Shown: piece by piece, positions 19,101 to 29,183 of the stretch | How the letters are laid out: the number at the start of each line of letters is the position of its first letter | Numbering within the stretch: position 1 is the stretch's first letter | Origin: a virus | DNA length: 47,909 nt | Virus record (IMG/VR): IMGVR_UViG_3300042197_000276 | Coordinates: 1-47,909 of that record | Strand: one strand, 5' to 3' | Position numbers and translations under genes: made by a program | Notes under the pieces: generated by a model | The model's input: the letters and a program-made list of their open reading frames with translations, nothing else | Told to the model about the DNA's origin: nothing | Databases searched by the model: none

Positions 19101-22100
19101 TGAAATCATAGATTATGATTTAGTTAAAGTATTAGATAATGATGATGAAGTATTCACTAAAGAAAGCCTACCAGTAACTTACTATTTCAATTTTGAAAAA
19201 AGTCCTTATCGTTCAATTTCTAAAGAAGCTATCAATCTTTTCGGTAGTATGAAAGAGTTTTCAAAACTGTATCACCAACCAGTTCAGAGATATAGAATTG
19301 AACACAAAGAGCTTGACTTAGTAAGGCAATTCTTCTTCGATACAGTTTTAGACGCACCAGATATTGAGCGTTATCTATCCTACTATCGTTGGATTGATGG
19401 TTCCCTATCTGAGATGGTTAGAAAATTAATACCAATAACAGCCGATACTTCAAACAGAGTTAATAATGTTATTGAAAGTCATATATTAGAGAGAAATCAT
19501 TATGTATACAACTATCCATTGCTTTCCTACAAGAATAAGACAGTTGAAGGTCGAGTACATGGCATAGTAGAGCTACTATATCCTTGGGATGTTGGAAATC
19601 GTCCACTTTCTAATGTAGAAGCAGATAATTGCTATTGGTGGCGGCGTAGAGCGGAAAGAGATAACCCAGTAATAACAAGTGGAATAGCTGCCGTTGATAG
19701 CGGAAGACAAAACATCAGGAAAGTTATAAATCTGCATACAACAGGAAGTATACCTAATCTCTCAACTTCGGATGGGACTGCGTATGTGGCATCTGATTAT
19801 TCGTACAATAGATTTACTCAATTATATAATTTTGATATGTCTCTTGACACCAAATTCGGTAATGTTGTAGAAAAAGTACTGTTTATGGGCTTGAATGCTC
19901 CAAACGGTTTTCTAACCAAAGTTTGGAAATCAATAGTTAACTCTTTGTCTGGTCAAACGGTTGTACTTGATAGTTTTGAAGAACAAGAAGACTGCAATGA
20001 TGTCAAAACAATAAAGCTACTGCAACCGGTGCAAGTACCACCACAGCTTGTAAAAGTTCGAATGAGATTTAGAGCTACATTTGGTACTACACAAATTGGT
20101 GCATATTCAATTCTTCCATTTACGTTTATGAGTGCTTCTGCCGGAGTTCCAAATACTGGTTATCAAGTGCAATTAACCTCTAGTTTTGGAACTTTAAAAC
20201 GGTTTGACATTATCGGACATCATTCAGATGTTTATGACATGGACTTCGAAATTCCGATGCAGGGTCCATTTACTGAGAAATACGTTGGTGGCCATTCACA
20301 CCGCCATGTTGACATAAACAGATACGATGCCGCTAAAACTGGCACGAACAATTTGGATAATACCGACAACAGACCAGAAGCATATGATTTGAATATTTCT
20401 TCTGACACAATAACGATTTCTAGCCGTAATATTTCTAAACCAAGAACTACGGTCGCCAGAGATGGAATGGCTAAAAAGCCTCTAAATATAGCAAATATTG
20501 CACATTCTACTGGTAGCTTGAATACAGTCATAGGAAATTATAATTTAGCTTTGGATGTTGTATCAACTACCGGTCGCTCTGAAAATGATTTGTCTTTCAA
20601 TGATACTCCATTTAGTGCTTCTGCTACAGGCTCTCTAGCTATCAACGGAACTTCAGAGTACACAAAGCTAGCCCGTACCATAAATAAGAATGTTATTGTA
20701 CAACGCTTTTCGGCCCCCGGCGATCCAGCAACCATGGGTGATAACTTTGGTGGTCCCGGACTTGATGCTGCCCATTCTGAATACAGTGTTTACAATGCTC
20801 TACCATTCCGAAACCTATCAGTCAGAGTACCACTAAGAACATTCCTAAGTACTCGTTCTGAAATAGCTGGCTTGACAAGCGGTTCTACACCGGTAGCAGC
20901 AGATTACAGCGGTACAGGGTCTTTCCACGGCGTCTATAGGAATAAGCTTGGAAAGCTCGGGCAGACAGATACCGCATACTTTAGCTCTTCGACTTCTGAT
21001 AACTACTTTGTTCAGTATCAAATTCCTAGAAATGATTTACATTATTCGTGGATTACCGGTGCTGCTGTAACATACAACTCATTTACAGTCACAACTGCTG
21101 GTGATGTTCCGTCAGGCTTTGTCGCCCCAGACGGTAAATATTCTTCATCGGCTGGAGTAAATTCCGCGATTACTTTTGTTACTGCATCATCTATTGTAAG
21201 CTACGCCACTTCTTCAAATGGTAGAAACGTCTTTGGATTTGTTGATGGAGTAACAACCGGCTATTCAGTTATTGCGAATTCACAGCTAAGAACAGGCTTC
21301 AATGGTATGACTACTAACATAGTGGATCCATTTGACCTAGATACAATGACGCTTGGATTAGGCCCCACAGCTAGCGTTAGCGGGTACATTAACCCTTCTT
21401 TGGTTTCATCTTCGATAAACACCAATAATGCTTATGTATTGAACTCTATCATCGCAACTCGCGGTGGTAAACTTGCTAAGTCTAGCTGGTCGCAAGTTCG
21501 TCATACAGATAAGAAATACATCAGAAAACTGAAGTCTACCAATACGATCTCACACTTGGTTCAAAACGAGAATGAGGAAATTATATTTGATCAAAATACT
21601 AGAGTAGTACGAAGAGACACGGAAGGTACTGTTTATACTTTCATTGAACCTGTAGTATCTCATGGTAACCGACCAATAAAACTTCTGTTAAGTCGATCTA
21701 ACAATAAATTTGTTTTAAGCGTTACAGATTCAAATGAAAATGCTAAATTTGCAAATAAACAATTAAATCTATTACTTGAAATGCCAAAAAGGACTTTTGA
21801 CACAATTGATAAGATTGCAGAAGTAATTAAGAGCAATCCACAATCCTTCTTGGAAATTAGTTTTGAACAGACTGTTTACCCTTCTGCTATAAATCAAACA
21901 TTGTCAAGAATACGGGGCAGAACAGACTTCGAAAACAATTTCTGGAGAGATGATAGAAATAATAGAAACAGAAAAGGTAGTCAATTAAAATATATTATAT
22001 CGGAAGAAATTTCTAATTATGCTCAAAGTAGTTGGTCTCTTGATACCGATGAGGGTTTCACGACCAATGCTGCTCTTTCCGTAGGTGCAACAGAGGCTAC

Positions 22101-24975
22101 TGGATCTGGCTACAGGTCTGGCATCCTACAGAATAATTATTCTCACGTTCACTCTGGACAGAGAGACAGAATGACAATTGCACCATTGTATAGTAGGAAG
22201 CATCTTCTAGGGGCTAAGCATTCGTTTACTCCTTTCTCAAGTGTCAATAATCTTTTTACTCAAAGTTTAGGCAATATTGGTTCTATGCCGAGTCCATCGT
22301 ATTCGCTTGGAAATGGTAAGATATTTGCTGGTAATACATTCTGGGAAGCCAACACATATGCTGGTATTTTTGGGGAAGGAACACAAAGTAATACGTTTAT
22401 AAGTAAATCTATAAATCCATTCGATGATACATATGCTATTTGGAACGAACAGGGGAAGGCAATAAACGCAGAATTCTCATTGATTCCAGAGTTCAGAATT
22501 TCCAATCATATTGATTTTTATCTAAAAGAACAAAACGGTAATTATTTAGCAAATAATTCAAATATTTTTAATATCTTTGGAGCCAGCAGACTTACAGCTA
22601 GTAACACAGTACCAAGCAGTAGTACAGACGATAACTTCTATGAAATTTATAGTACTACTGATCTTTTTGATAATTTGTATGATGGTCTAGAAAAACTTGA
22701 TACAAATATGTCTTTGATCACTGCTACTACGATTAAATTAAAGCTAAAGGCAATAAAGAAGTTTGTACCATACGATGGGTTCTACCCAGCCGAAAGAACT
22801 GTGGAATTAGCAAAACAATTCTACGATTCATACTCTCCATTTATCTATGCTAGAGGGAATACTGGTTCTTTATCTGCTACCGATGATTCCATTAAAATTA
22901 GACCTATCTATTCTACTCTATTTGCACCGGGAGTTCTGTATAACACTATTAAATCCGGTATCGCCGTAGATTATCCAATATATAATGTTAAAACTGGTAG
23001 GACTACGGTACAAATAGTCAATGCAAATATAACTGGAACCATGCCAAACCAGAATACTTCAAGTATTGGGAGTGCAACAGAATATTATCTACTTGGAACT
23101 GGTAGCTTGGGAGTTAACGGATTTGATTACAGGGTGCCTTTTGAAACACTTGTCGATCCAGTTCGATATATTAGCAATACTTTTTTTGTTGATATGGAAC
23201 CAAATCAGAGTGCTGCTTTAGATATCACTGCTAGCTGGGATGGTAAGGGAGATAATCTGTACCAGCTAATGGCTAATAACTTCTTAGCCGAAGTACCTAA
23301 TTTCTTCTTAGAAGATGGCGAGATAACAAATCTTGTTTCTGAACCTCAAAGTACTTTTAAACAATTTGAACCCGGAAAAAAGTACTCAATGAGAATCAAG
23401 ATATATCGTAGTCATAATGCACCTAGAATTTTTGAATCAGATTATCCAACGCCTCAAAACAACTATCTACAAGTTGCTGGCTTGAGCGGCCCGCGCCTTA
23501 ACGAAACACTAACGATGTATTCCAGACCATCAGCTTTTGGACCCCCAATGGCGGGACGTGAATACGTTGATACTGGTTCGTTAACTAGCGCATTTAGACC
23601 CGACAGCCTATTTGCGTATGATCTGGCATACACACCACCATATTACGATGGTGAATCATGGGCAGATATCATCTTCACTCCTACATCAACAAGCCACACA
23701 TTAGATGATATTTTTGGATCTGCTAGCATCAGATATTGGAGAATTGATTCTTCATCAGGATGGCCTGCTGGTACACTATATCAAACTACTCCTTATGGTG
23801 AATATGCTAATAATTTTGCTATGCAACTTAGTGCATCTGTAAACCTATTCGGTAAGCAAAAAATCAAATCTGCGGAGTATGATATTTCCGGAAATCCTAT
23901 TTTGCTAAGAGATGATAAACTATCAAATGATCAAGTCTGGATAGTACAACCAAAATTTGAAACTCCAATACTCAATTTTAATGAAGAAATTAGTTCAGGT
24001 ACTATGACCATCCCTCTATACGGATCAGAATCTGTAGCTAGAGGAATGTGGCACCAATTCGGCAAAATACCAACGGATCCAAATACAGGAATTTTCTTAG
24101 AATTAACTGATATCGATAGCGATTGGATGAGAAATAGAGCGTTCACAGATACTCAACTTACGGGTACATATGGATCACAAGCATCACAAGTACGCTCTCT
24201 ACTGGACGTAGTACAATTCCGTAAGAAGCGCGCCAAGCTGGGTAAACTAGCATCTTCCAGAACGGTACATGAAGCAATCGTTGCTGTACCATTCCTTGAG
24301 AGAGATAATCAGAAGAAGTTCTTCGATCTTGATCCTACAATTTACTCTAATGCACGAATTCTATCAGATAATCCGACTAGTCCTATTCTTGCAAATTCTC
24401 CTATTCCCGGTAAAAGTGTAATTGAAATGGTAGATAAAATGAAGAAATATGTTTTACCACCAACCTTCGATTTTTATACCAATCCAGAGATTAACCCATT
24501 CTCTATGTTTATATTTGAATTTTCTCACACATTTACAAGGAATGACCTAGCGTATATGTGGCAGAACCTAGCTCCTATAGATAGCAACACGGTAGAAGTG
24601 AATGAAGAAATAATACTATCGGATTTGTTAAACACTGAATTGCTGTCCTCGATTGCAGTATCTGAGGCTTCATCTGCCACTACTGCTGATATAAAGTGGA
24701 TTATATTTAAAGTAAAACAAAAAGCTTTAACAAATTATTATGATAAAGTATTAGCAGATTCGTTAAAACCAGATAATTCCGTAAAACAAGTCAGGAGTAA
24801 AATTGGTTCTTCTAATAACTCTGAAATAGTTGATAAATATTCGTATAATTGGCCATATGATTACTTCTCGTTAATTGAATTTGCTAAGATGGACGTAGAA
24901 GTTATAGCCAAGAAGAAGGAAGATGCTACCGGAACATCATCGTTAGGTGGAACACCGGTAGACCAACAGATTTGA
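16102..24975 (+). CDS. giant tail/baseplate protein (2957 aa) with LamG-like domains
   Basis: One open frame of 2957 residues. Residues about 185-425 form a LamG/concanavalin-like jellyroll: GITLEFWLNK, then GSWKHYAISFENSGSNL, KTYVNGG, then SGSLDEFRFWKSSRNEKEI and GIYYKFNEG. A second similar stretch lies around 735-900 (WDISLVLRPSK, then RFYFGAF, DLRIGSVKHW). A CYWWRRRAERDNP segment near 1177 recalls large structural proteins of marine T4-like phages. The remainder is a long chain of beta-rich Ser/Gly/Thr segments without recognisable domains. The gene follows gp6 and the DNRLRE-like gene, which is the position of T4 gp7 (1032 aa), so a wedge role is possible; glycan binding by the LamG domains would suit a host-facing protein. 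The ribosome site is weak and the start is three bases after the previous stop. Confidence 0.75.
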   Translation: MSIKSLFEQNKRYTVPTPEKDIQDIFIEAESVGNVAEKLKFDNYFVPTIDFSNPKEFVKFGSAESYYSSSIDRILNEYPYDGSRKELNEYLNSSTYLDLYILEKKYPKTTGFINFSAYNSTYTGGKIGGYGNPSNKEYITILGGPNTASVGMEGKPLAKTFDDSNKAQINPYTSEGVPESGRSGTRTSNLLFDLSKGITLEFWLNKQTFNTSSTEKEIIFDLWNSEVSSSSGYGRLLVGLTGSSDGSSLLFFEASSGSVTTFSTASLVGYTTSSLIDGSWKHYAISFENSGSNLLVKTYVNGGRDNKLTYSNASLGKVSGSLKANIGALQTSPSGSAYASYNMTGYAKLSGSLDEFRFWKSSRNEKEINRYYNINLGGGTNTDISNTELGIYYKFNEGITGTSSIDSIVLDYSGRISNGTWVGYPGMLARSTGSAIVLGGGSDTEYLDPIVRADHPSVVQLKNELISSGSSYDQNNNSSIYYSLPSWIIDEDRSETNYESNLLRLTQIMSYQLDEIYLNTNNLNRLKNKEYLSSSYTKNYPFSDALIQNQGFVAPRIFDNAKLYEKILNFDNVNVFENSLSDIKNEIYNNIYNNLVHIYKTKGTNKSFRNLFRCYGIDDDIVNISIYPNNTRIKYEDKFQFSSYGKRLIDFNDPDRFASVVTHDYTLGSSSLTYISGNTLDNNLVYHGFTSEFQVIFPKKIKVNEPTYFNTTFLTSSVGGFVLPNTASTNTDFSFVNSSQEITAQVYAIRDELESKNVYFYVTGNVQNLGGFALTSSLFYDVYDNTKWDISLVLRPSKIPNIDRVSSTTDTGYTLEFRGINKVLDVTVNDFILTSSLSNQQGKILSSSPKRFYFGAFKTNLTGSTLYNSDLRIGSVKHWILPLEEDSLDSHSKNINNLGTYNSTRNTFENITSLGNKWIPELKTLALNWDYYSVTGSDINGRFRVNDYSGGSDTPNLGEYSYISDICARNYGGIGYNFPPSSTEVKITEFIGSSDSVLPDEIIDYDLVKVLDNDDEVFTKESLPVTYYFNFEKSPYRSISKEAINLFGSMKEFSKLYHQPVQRYRIEHKELDLVRQFFFDTVLDAPDIERYLSYYRWIDGSLSEMVRKLIPITADTSNRVNNVIESHILERNHYVYNYPLLSYKNKTVEGRVHGIVELLYPWDVGNRPLSNVEADNCYWWRRRAERDNPVITSGIAAVDSGRQNIRKVINLHTTGSIPNLSTSDGTAYVASDYSYNRFTQLYNFDMSLDTKFGNVVEKVLFMGLNAPNGFLTKVWKSIVNSLSGQTVVLDSFEEQEDCNDVKTIKLLQPVQVPPQLVKVRMRFRATFGTTQIGAYSILPFTFMSASAGVPNTGYQVQLTSSFGTLKRFDIIGHHSDVYDMDFEIPMQGPFTEKYVGGHSHRHVDINRYDAAKTGTNNLDNTDNRPEAYDLNISSDTITISSRNISKPRTTVARDGMAKKPLNIANIAHSTGSLNTVIGNYNLALDVVSTTGRSENDLSFNDTPFSASATGSLAINGTSEYTKLARTINKNVIVQRFSAPGDPATMGDNFGGPGLDAAHSEYSVYNALPFRNLSVRVPLRTFLSTRSEIAGLTSGSTPVAADYSGTGSFHGVYRNKLGKLGQTDTAYFSSSTSDNYFVQYQIPRNDLHYSWITGAAVTYNSFTVTTAGDVPSGFVAPDGKYSSSAGVNSAITFVTASSIVSYATSSNGRNVFGFVDGVTTGYSVIANSQLRTGFNGMTTNIVDPFDLDTMTLGLGPTASVSGYINPSLVSSSINTNNAYVLNSIIATRGGKLAKSSWSQVRHTDKKYIRKLKSTNTISHLVQNENEEIIFDQNTRVVRRDTEGTVYTFIEPVVSHGNRPIKLLLSRSNNKFVLSVTDSNENAKFANKQLNLLLEMPKRTFDTIDKIAEVIKSNPQSFLEISFEQTVYPSAINQTLSRIRGRTDFENNFWRDDRNNRNRKGSQLKYIISEEISNYAQSSWSLDTDEGFTTNAALSVGATEATGSGYRSGILQNNYSHVHSGQRDRMTIAPLYSRKHLLGAKHSFTPFSSVNNLFTQSLGNIGSMPSPSYSLGNGKIFAGNTFWEANTYAGIFGEGTQSNTFISKSINPFDDTYAIWNEQGKAINAEFSLIPEFRISNHIDFYLKEQNGNYLANNSNIFNIFGASRLTASNTVPSSSTDDNFYEIYSTTDLFDNLYDGLEKLDTNMSLITATTIKLKLKAIKKFVPYDGFYPAERTVELAKQFYDSYSPFIYARGNTGSLSATDDSIKIRPIYSTLFAPGVLYNTIKSGIAVDYPIYNVKTGRTTVQIVNANITGTMPNQNTSSIGSATEYYLLGTGSLGVNGFDYRVPFETLVDPVRYISNTFFVDMEPNQSAALDITASWDGKGDNLYQLMANNFLAEVPNFFLEDGEITNLVSEPQSTFKQFEPGKKYSMRIKIYRSHNAPRIFESDYPTPQNNYLQVAGLSGPRLNETLTMYSRPSAFGPPMAGREYVDTGSLTSAFRPDSLFAYDLAYTPPYYDGESWADIIFTPTSTSHTLDDIFGSASIRYWRIDSSSGWPAGTLYQTTPYGEYANNFAMQLSASVNLFGKQKIKSAEYDISGNPILLRDDKLSNDQVWIVQPKFETPILNFNEEISSGTMTIPLYGSESVARGMWHQFGKIPTDPNTGIFLELTDIDSDWMRNRAFTDTQLTGTYGSQASQVRSLLDVVQFRKKRAKLGKLASSRTVHEAIVAVPFLERDNQKKFFDLDPTIYSNARILSDNPTSPILANSPIPGKSVIEMVDKMKKYVLPPTFDFYTNPEINPFSMFIFEFSHTFTRNDLAYMWQNLAPIDSNTVEVNEEIILSDLLNTELLSSIAVSEASSATTADIKWIIFKVKQKALTNYYDKVLADSLKPDNSVKQVRSKIGSSNNSEIVDKYSYNWPYDYFSLIEFAKMDVEVIAKKKEDATGTSSLGGTPVDQQI

Positions 24976-25001
24976 GAAGTTTTCACTCCCCAATCTACTT
25001 A

Positions 25002-25009
25002 CTATAGGA
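25002..25009 (+). promoter_or_regulatory. CTATAGGA leader element
   Basis: The octamer is identical to the one before gp25. It lies in the 41-base gap and supplies the AGGA of the ribosome site (AGGATTTTATA then ATGG). The gene at 33357 has the very similar TATAGTAAAGGATTTTAAG then ATGG, so the two leaders look related, as do the proteins they precede. Confidence 0.35.
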
Positions 25010-25016
25010 TTTTATA

Positions 25017-26186
25017 ATGGCTGAATTTTTTGATTCTAAACAAGAAGTCTTAGACATTGAGGTTACAGAATGGGGTAAATACCTTCTATCACGGGGAAAG
25101 TTTACTCCAAAATATTATTCATTTTCTGATGATGAAGTTTTGTATGATAGTCGTACTACTGGTATCACTAGTGAAGAACAGAAAGAAATTGAAAATAGAG
25201 TCCTCAATGAAACGCCTTATCTTAAAATGAACACCAGACTTAAAGAAGCGAAAGATTATTTTGAAGAATATGATAGGTCAGTTGAGGAAGAAGTACCAGC
25301 TTACTCTAATCCGCTTGATTCTATGACAGAAATTGAAATTAAATCTAAAGTAGAAAAAATGTCCAATTCTGTTCGGTTTTCACAAGATGCAAGAGCTAAA
25401 GAGTTCTTGGTAAGAAGCCAATTAGGTACCGTCAGGACGCAAACAAGTAAGACACCAAGATTTAATATCACAATGTTAAGATCAGAATTTACTTCAGTTC
25501 GGAGCACGACTAGAAATACAAATTATGGCATCGTTAGGATACCACAACTTAATGTAAATCTAGAACAAGATGTTGGTGTCTTATATGATATTGTTTCTAA
25601 CTTTGATAGTCCTGATGCAAATTCTTTTAATTCTCGTTCTTCGTTTATAAAACCTAATGGTATTACTTCTATTGGTTCAAACCTCTTTCCTGATAGAACA
25701 TATTTAGTGACAAATCCAAAATTTATAGCTTTAGACTTATCCGAAGATAACGTAGAATATGATAATATTAATTTCAAAATAGAAGTATTTGAGATAATTA
25801 ATGAAGACACATTAGAATTGAAACAATTAAAAATGATAACAAGCCCAGAAGTTGTCAATGAGGACGGGTATCTATTGGAAGATGCTGAAGCGATGAAACT
25901 TTCCTCGCTTGTAGTTGATGCACAATCAAATCCTGATCCAGATTCTGTTGACTATTACTTTTCACTCCAACTAGATTCCCAAATTCCAAAAGATACAATT
26001 TGTGGTCTCGTTGGAAATCTACAGCATAAAGGATATAACTTTAAGCTTAACTATGATATTGATTGTGGTGTAATAAAGCCTAATTCATATAGTAATCAAC
26101 CTATACAAGATTTTAACAATGGAACTTCAACTTCGGTTGTCACTCCAGCCTCAAACTGCTCAGATGGAGGTGGAGAATGCTTGTGA
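25017..26186 (+). CDS. tail structural protein, paralogue of the protein at 33357 (N-terminal module)
   Basis: A 389-residue protein. The first 45 residues (FFDSKQEVLDIEVTEWGKYL, then LSRGKFTPKYYSFSDDEVLY) align with the start of the 301-residue protein at 33357: aligned positions include LD, T-x-x-G-[KR], L-[SA]-RG, F and DDE-[VI]-x-Y. The NETPYLKM segment also matches KQTPILEA there. The remainder is beta-rich with an acidic central part. It ends SNCSDGGGECL, with two Cys in the last nine residues. The stop overlaps the next start by 10 bases. I do not recognise a T4 counterpart; from memory, proteins with this opening occur in large marine myoviruses. Confidence 0.65.
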   Translation: MAEFFDSKQEVLDIEVTEWGKYLLSRGKFTPKYYSFSDDEVLYDSRTTGITSEEQKEIENRVLNETPYLKMNTRLKEAKDYFEEYDRSVEEEVPAYSNPLDSMTEIEIKSKVEKMSNSVRFSQDARAKEFLVRSQLGTVRTQTSKTPRFNITMLRSEFTSVRSTTRNTNYGIVRIPQLNVNLEQDVGVLYDIVSNFDSPDANSFNSRSSFIKPNGITSIGSNLFPDRTYLVTNPKFIALDLSEDNVEYDNINFKIEVFEIINEDTLELKQLKMITSPEVVNEDGYLLEDAEAMKLSSLVVDAQSNPDPDSVDYYFSLQLDSQIPKDTICGLVGNLQHKGYNFKLNYDIDCGVIKPNSYSNQPIQDFNNGTSTSVVTPASNCSDGGGECL

Positions 26187-29182
26187 TACCACAAACTCCT
26201 GAAGAAGAACTAGAAACTTCTGCTCCCTATTTTTCCAGCATCGTCACTGATGATGGAGGTATCACCATAGAATTGGAGCAGTACGACCCAGTGTCGGAAG
26301 ATGAAGCATCACCTTGTATATTAACAGATTTTGTACCTGATGGTGGAAATTCGGAAAACCCACTAGATGATACTGAAGATCCAAAAGGAAACACGAACGT
26401 ATCACAAGTGCCTAGAGAACCTAAAGGAACGTTCTTCTTCGATCCAGAATGCGAAGCTTGCTGTCACGCTCCTTCGATCAAGCCTGAAAATATGTTTAAG
26501 ACTGTTGTGTTGGCGGTGACAAATTCTAGAGCTATACAAGCGATCAAACATGGGGAGTTGGATGTAGTCATTAAGAACGTGGCCACCAAAGGAGCTTCTT
26601 GGGCAGGATTCCAGAATATAGGAATCCATATGACAACTGTTGACTTAGCAGAAGATGCTAAAATTAGCAAGAAAAAACCAGATTTAATCCCTGTTGAGTT
26701 TAAAAATAAGGGAAGTCTCCGTACAAGTTCTAGGGCATATAAATTCGTAAAAAAACTTATTTTTCCTCTAAACGTAAAAGAAGTTGAAAATTTAACAATT
26801 TTTGCTTATACATATTTAGACCCAAAACAAATACGAAATGCATTTCCCGATATGAAGATGGAAGATGTACTATCGAATACGATAAGAAGTAAGATAAGAT
26901 TTTTGGATATTAAACAGAATGGAAGATATCTGTTAAGTATTATACCTCCAACTACGGCTAGTCCAAATCCGTCGCTACCTCCCGGACGTGGCCCTGTCGG
27001 TACTCTACAAACAAGCACAACTGGTCCAGCATTCACTCCTCCTCCTGGCTTTAGCCCATCAGGTGGAACTCTACAACCGGGTACCACTAGTTCGCCTGCC
27101 AGTGGTACGCCGATTTATAATGTAAGACACGAAGAAATCTATAAAAGAATTTTATCTGTGTTTTCGGATAAGCTTTATAGTTTGATTACTTTTGGTTCTA
27201 ACTCTAGAAATATAATTTATAATAGTTGGACATCGCAAATGAATCCCTCTATGACAAGCACGATACTTGGCATAGATTACTATAATTTAGTCAGGCAAAA
27301 TAGTTTCATTACTTCAATGGTAAATCTGGCTATTTATAGATCTGCAAAAATCAAATACTTAAATGTAAGAAAAATTGATCCATATGATGAGACCAGAGAA
27401 AATCTTGTTGTAGAAACACAAGATAACGAAGAAAGAGTAATTAAAAAAATAGCAATTCGTAAAGAAAAAGAAGATGGCGAAATTGGTAATATTTCTTACT
27501 TCGAAGAATTACCATTTAACTCAACAAACAATAGATTTTTTAAATTAGTAGATATGCATGAAGGCTATAAAAGCTACTATTATGAAGTTGAATTAGGGGT
27601 CGAAGACCCAACTATTAAAATGTTGGCTATAATGTGCAATAATTTTAATAAGGCTCTACAAGATAACATAGTTTTATTTGATGAAATAAAAACTACTAGA
27701 AGCTCTTCTAGCGTAGTACCAAAAAGATTAGTTGACAAATGTTTTGAGCTTAATAAAAAAACAATCTCAAAGATGTTGAAAATTGTATCTGCTTTAGCAC
27801 CATCTGCAATTTATGACAAGAATGAAATAATAAAATATCTTTCTTTTTTATCCAACCCAAAAGCAACCTCGGATGACCACGAAACATATTTGAAAGTTTT
27901 ACACACATTCTATTCAACTTTAAGTTCTTTGCTTTCTGGGTCTAAAACTCTTTCACAAGAAGACGAAACAACTCCTGATCGTAACAAAGTAAAAGCCGAG
28001 TATGTTAAACAATATTTTTTCAAAACAGAAATTGTTAAAGCTTCAAGCATAGGGATTGAGTTTTTGATACCTTCAATAGCACAGGAGATAAATAGCTTAA
28101 CTGGACCTCTGTTAACGAAGCAAAATCTTATTACAAGAGGTAAACAAGAAGTATTAAAATTCTGGAATGATGATTTGAAGAATGAACAACGCGTAAATAC
28201 ATCACAAATTTTGGAAAAAGCAACTTTTAATTTAACTCCCATAAAAGTGTATGGTCCCGGTAACGAAGTGATATTTAATCCGACTGATACATTCGATGAA
28301 AGATTAGAAACTAAGATAAATGATACAAGACTTCTATTATCGGATAAACCAACTGGTAACGGCAAGGATAAGCCTTCTATCGAATCCTTGGACGATGTTT
28401 TATTCTCGATACAATCAGTTGGAAATGATTATGATTTATCTAAAGAATTACCAAGTTACTCATCCTCAAAGACTAAGAAGAATGCAAAAAGAAGTTCTAT
28501 TAATACCCCAATACAACAAGACAACTTTTTAAGAATTGACGACCTCGACGACAAACAAAGAATACCACTTTCATTTGAAAAAAATGGTCTAAGTTCAACT
28601 TTTGATGCACTTTTAGAATCTGGATACAGCACTCTGCTATCCAAAGATAGCATGACTAATGAAGCATTAGAGCAAATATTAGCCACAGTGCCAGTTGAGA
28701 AGTTACCTCCTTCCTATCAATCTTTTGTCCTTAAGGAACAGACAAACTCAAAATTTAGTAATTTAGAGAGATTTGAGAAACTTTCTAGCCCTGAAAATCA
28801 TACATTTATTTCAAATTTTATGAATGTTACAGCTAAGATACAGGTTGCTAGTATTGAAAATCTTTATAATGTTAAGTGGGAAGATCTAAATTTCTCCAAT
28901 TTAGATGTATCAAAGATAATGCTGTGTAGATTACTACTTATTAATGATGATCAACTAGGCATAGATAATACTAAATTTGAGAATAAAATTTATAATTATT
29001 ATTTTTTGATTGGTCAAAGGGGTACAGTAAACTTGCCTAATAATATAAGAACTCTATCCGGTCAAATGGACATGGAAGAAAATTTGAATACCAATGAGCA
29101 AAGCGTAGTCCAGATCACTCAAACGGTTGAAGCAGCGACTAGCAAACCAATTTCAACCCCAATGCAATTTATCTCGGTGTGA
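26177..29182 (+). CDS. large tail/baseplate structural protein (1001 aa)
   Basis: The ATG at 26177 follows GGAGGTGG at 26166-26173 and overlaps the preceding stop. Residues 1-90 are acidic. DPECEACC (C92, C95, C96) forms a possible metal site. Residues about 255-311 are a Pro/Gly/Thr linker (SLPPGRGPVGTL, GTLQPGTTSSPASGTP). The rest is helical, with Lys/Glu-rich stretches and a long Ile/Asn-rich C-terminal half. The last segment (about 985-1001) is Thr/Gln-rich. The next protein also has a PECxxC motif, so the two might share a fold or a zinc site. The function is unknown; the location makes a baseplate or tail-fibre-attachment role likely. Confidence 0.65.
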   Translation: MLVIPQTPEEELETSAPYFSSIVTDDGGITIELEQYDPVSEDEASPCILTDFVPDGGNSENPLDDTEDPKGNTNVSQVPREPKGTFFFDPECEACCHAPSIKPENMFKTVVLAVTNSRAIQAIKHGELDVVIKNVATKGASWAGFQNIGIHMTTVDLAEDAKISKKKPDLIPVEFKNKGSLRTSSRAYKFVKKLIFPLNVKEVENLTIFAYTYLDPKQIRNAFPDMKMEDVLSNTIRSKIRFLDIKQNGRYLLSIIPPTTASPNPSLPPGRGPVGTLQTSTTGPAFTPPPGFSPSGGTLQPGTTSSPASGTPIYNVRHEEIYKRILSVFSDKLYSLITFGSNSRNIIYNSWTSQMNPSMTSTILGIDYYNLVRQNSFITSMVNLAIYRSAKIKYLNVRKIDPYDETRENLVVETQDNEERVIKKIAIRKEKEDGEIGNISYFEELPFNSTNNRFFKLVDMHEGYKSYYYEVELGVEDPTIKMLAIMCNNFNKALQDNIVLFDEIKTTRSSSSVVPKRLVDKCFELNKKTISKMLKIVSALAPSAIYDKNEIIKYLSFLSNPKATSDDHETYLKVLHTFYSTLSSLLSGSKTLSQEDETTPDRNKVKAEYVKQYFFKTEIVKASSIGIEFLIPSIAQEINSLTGPLLTKQNLITRGKQEVLKFWNDDLKNEQRVNTSQILEKATFNLTPIKVYGPGNEVIFNPTDTFDERLETKINDTRLLLSDKPTGNGKDKPSIESLDDVLFSIQSVGNDYDLSKELPSYSSSKTKKNAKRSSINTPIQQDNFLRIDDLDDKQRIPLSFEKNGLSSTFDALLESGYSTLLSKDSMTNEALEQILATVPVEKLPPSYQSFVLKEQTNSKFSNLERFEKLSSPENHTFISNFMNVTAKIQVASIENLYNVKWEDLNFSNLDVSKIMLCRLLLINDDQLGIDNTKFENKIYNYYFLIGQRGTVNLPNNIRTLSGQMDMEENLNTNEQSVVQITQTVEAATSKPISTPMQFISV

Positions 29183-29183
29183 T

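Noticed and set aside
29127-29183. TTG start extending the 1366-residue protein by 19 residues
   Set aside because: The extension lies in the end of the preceding gene and ATG 29184 follows that gene's stop by one base.
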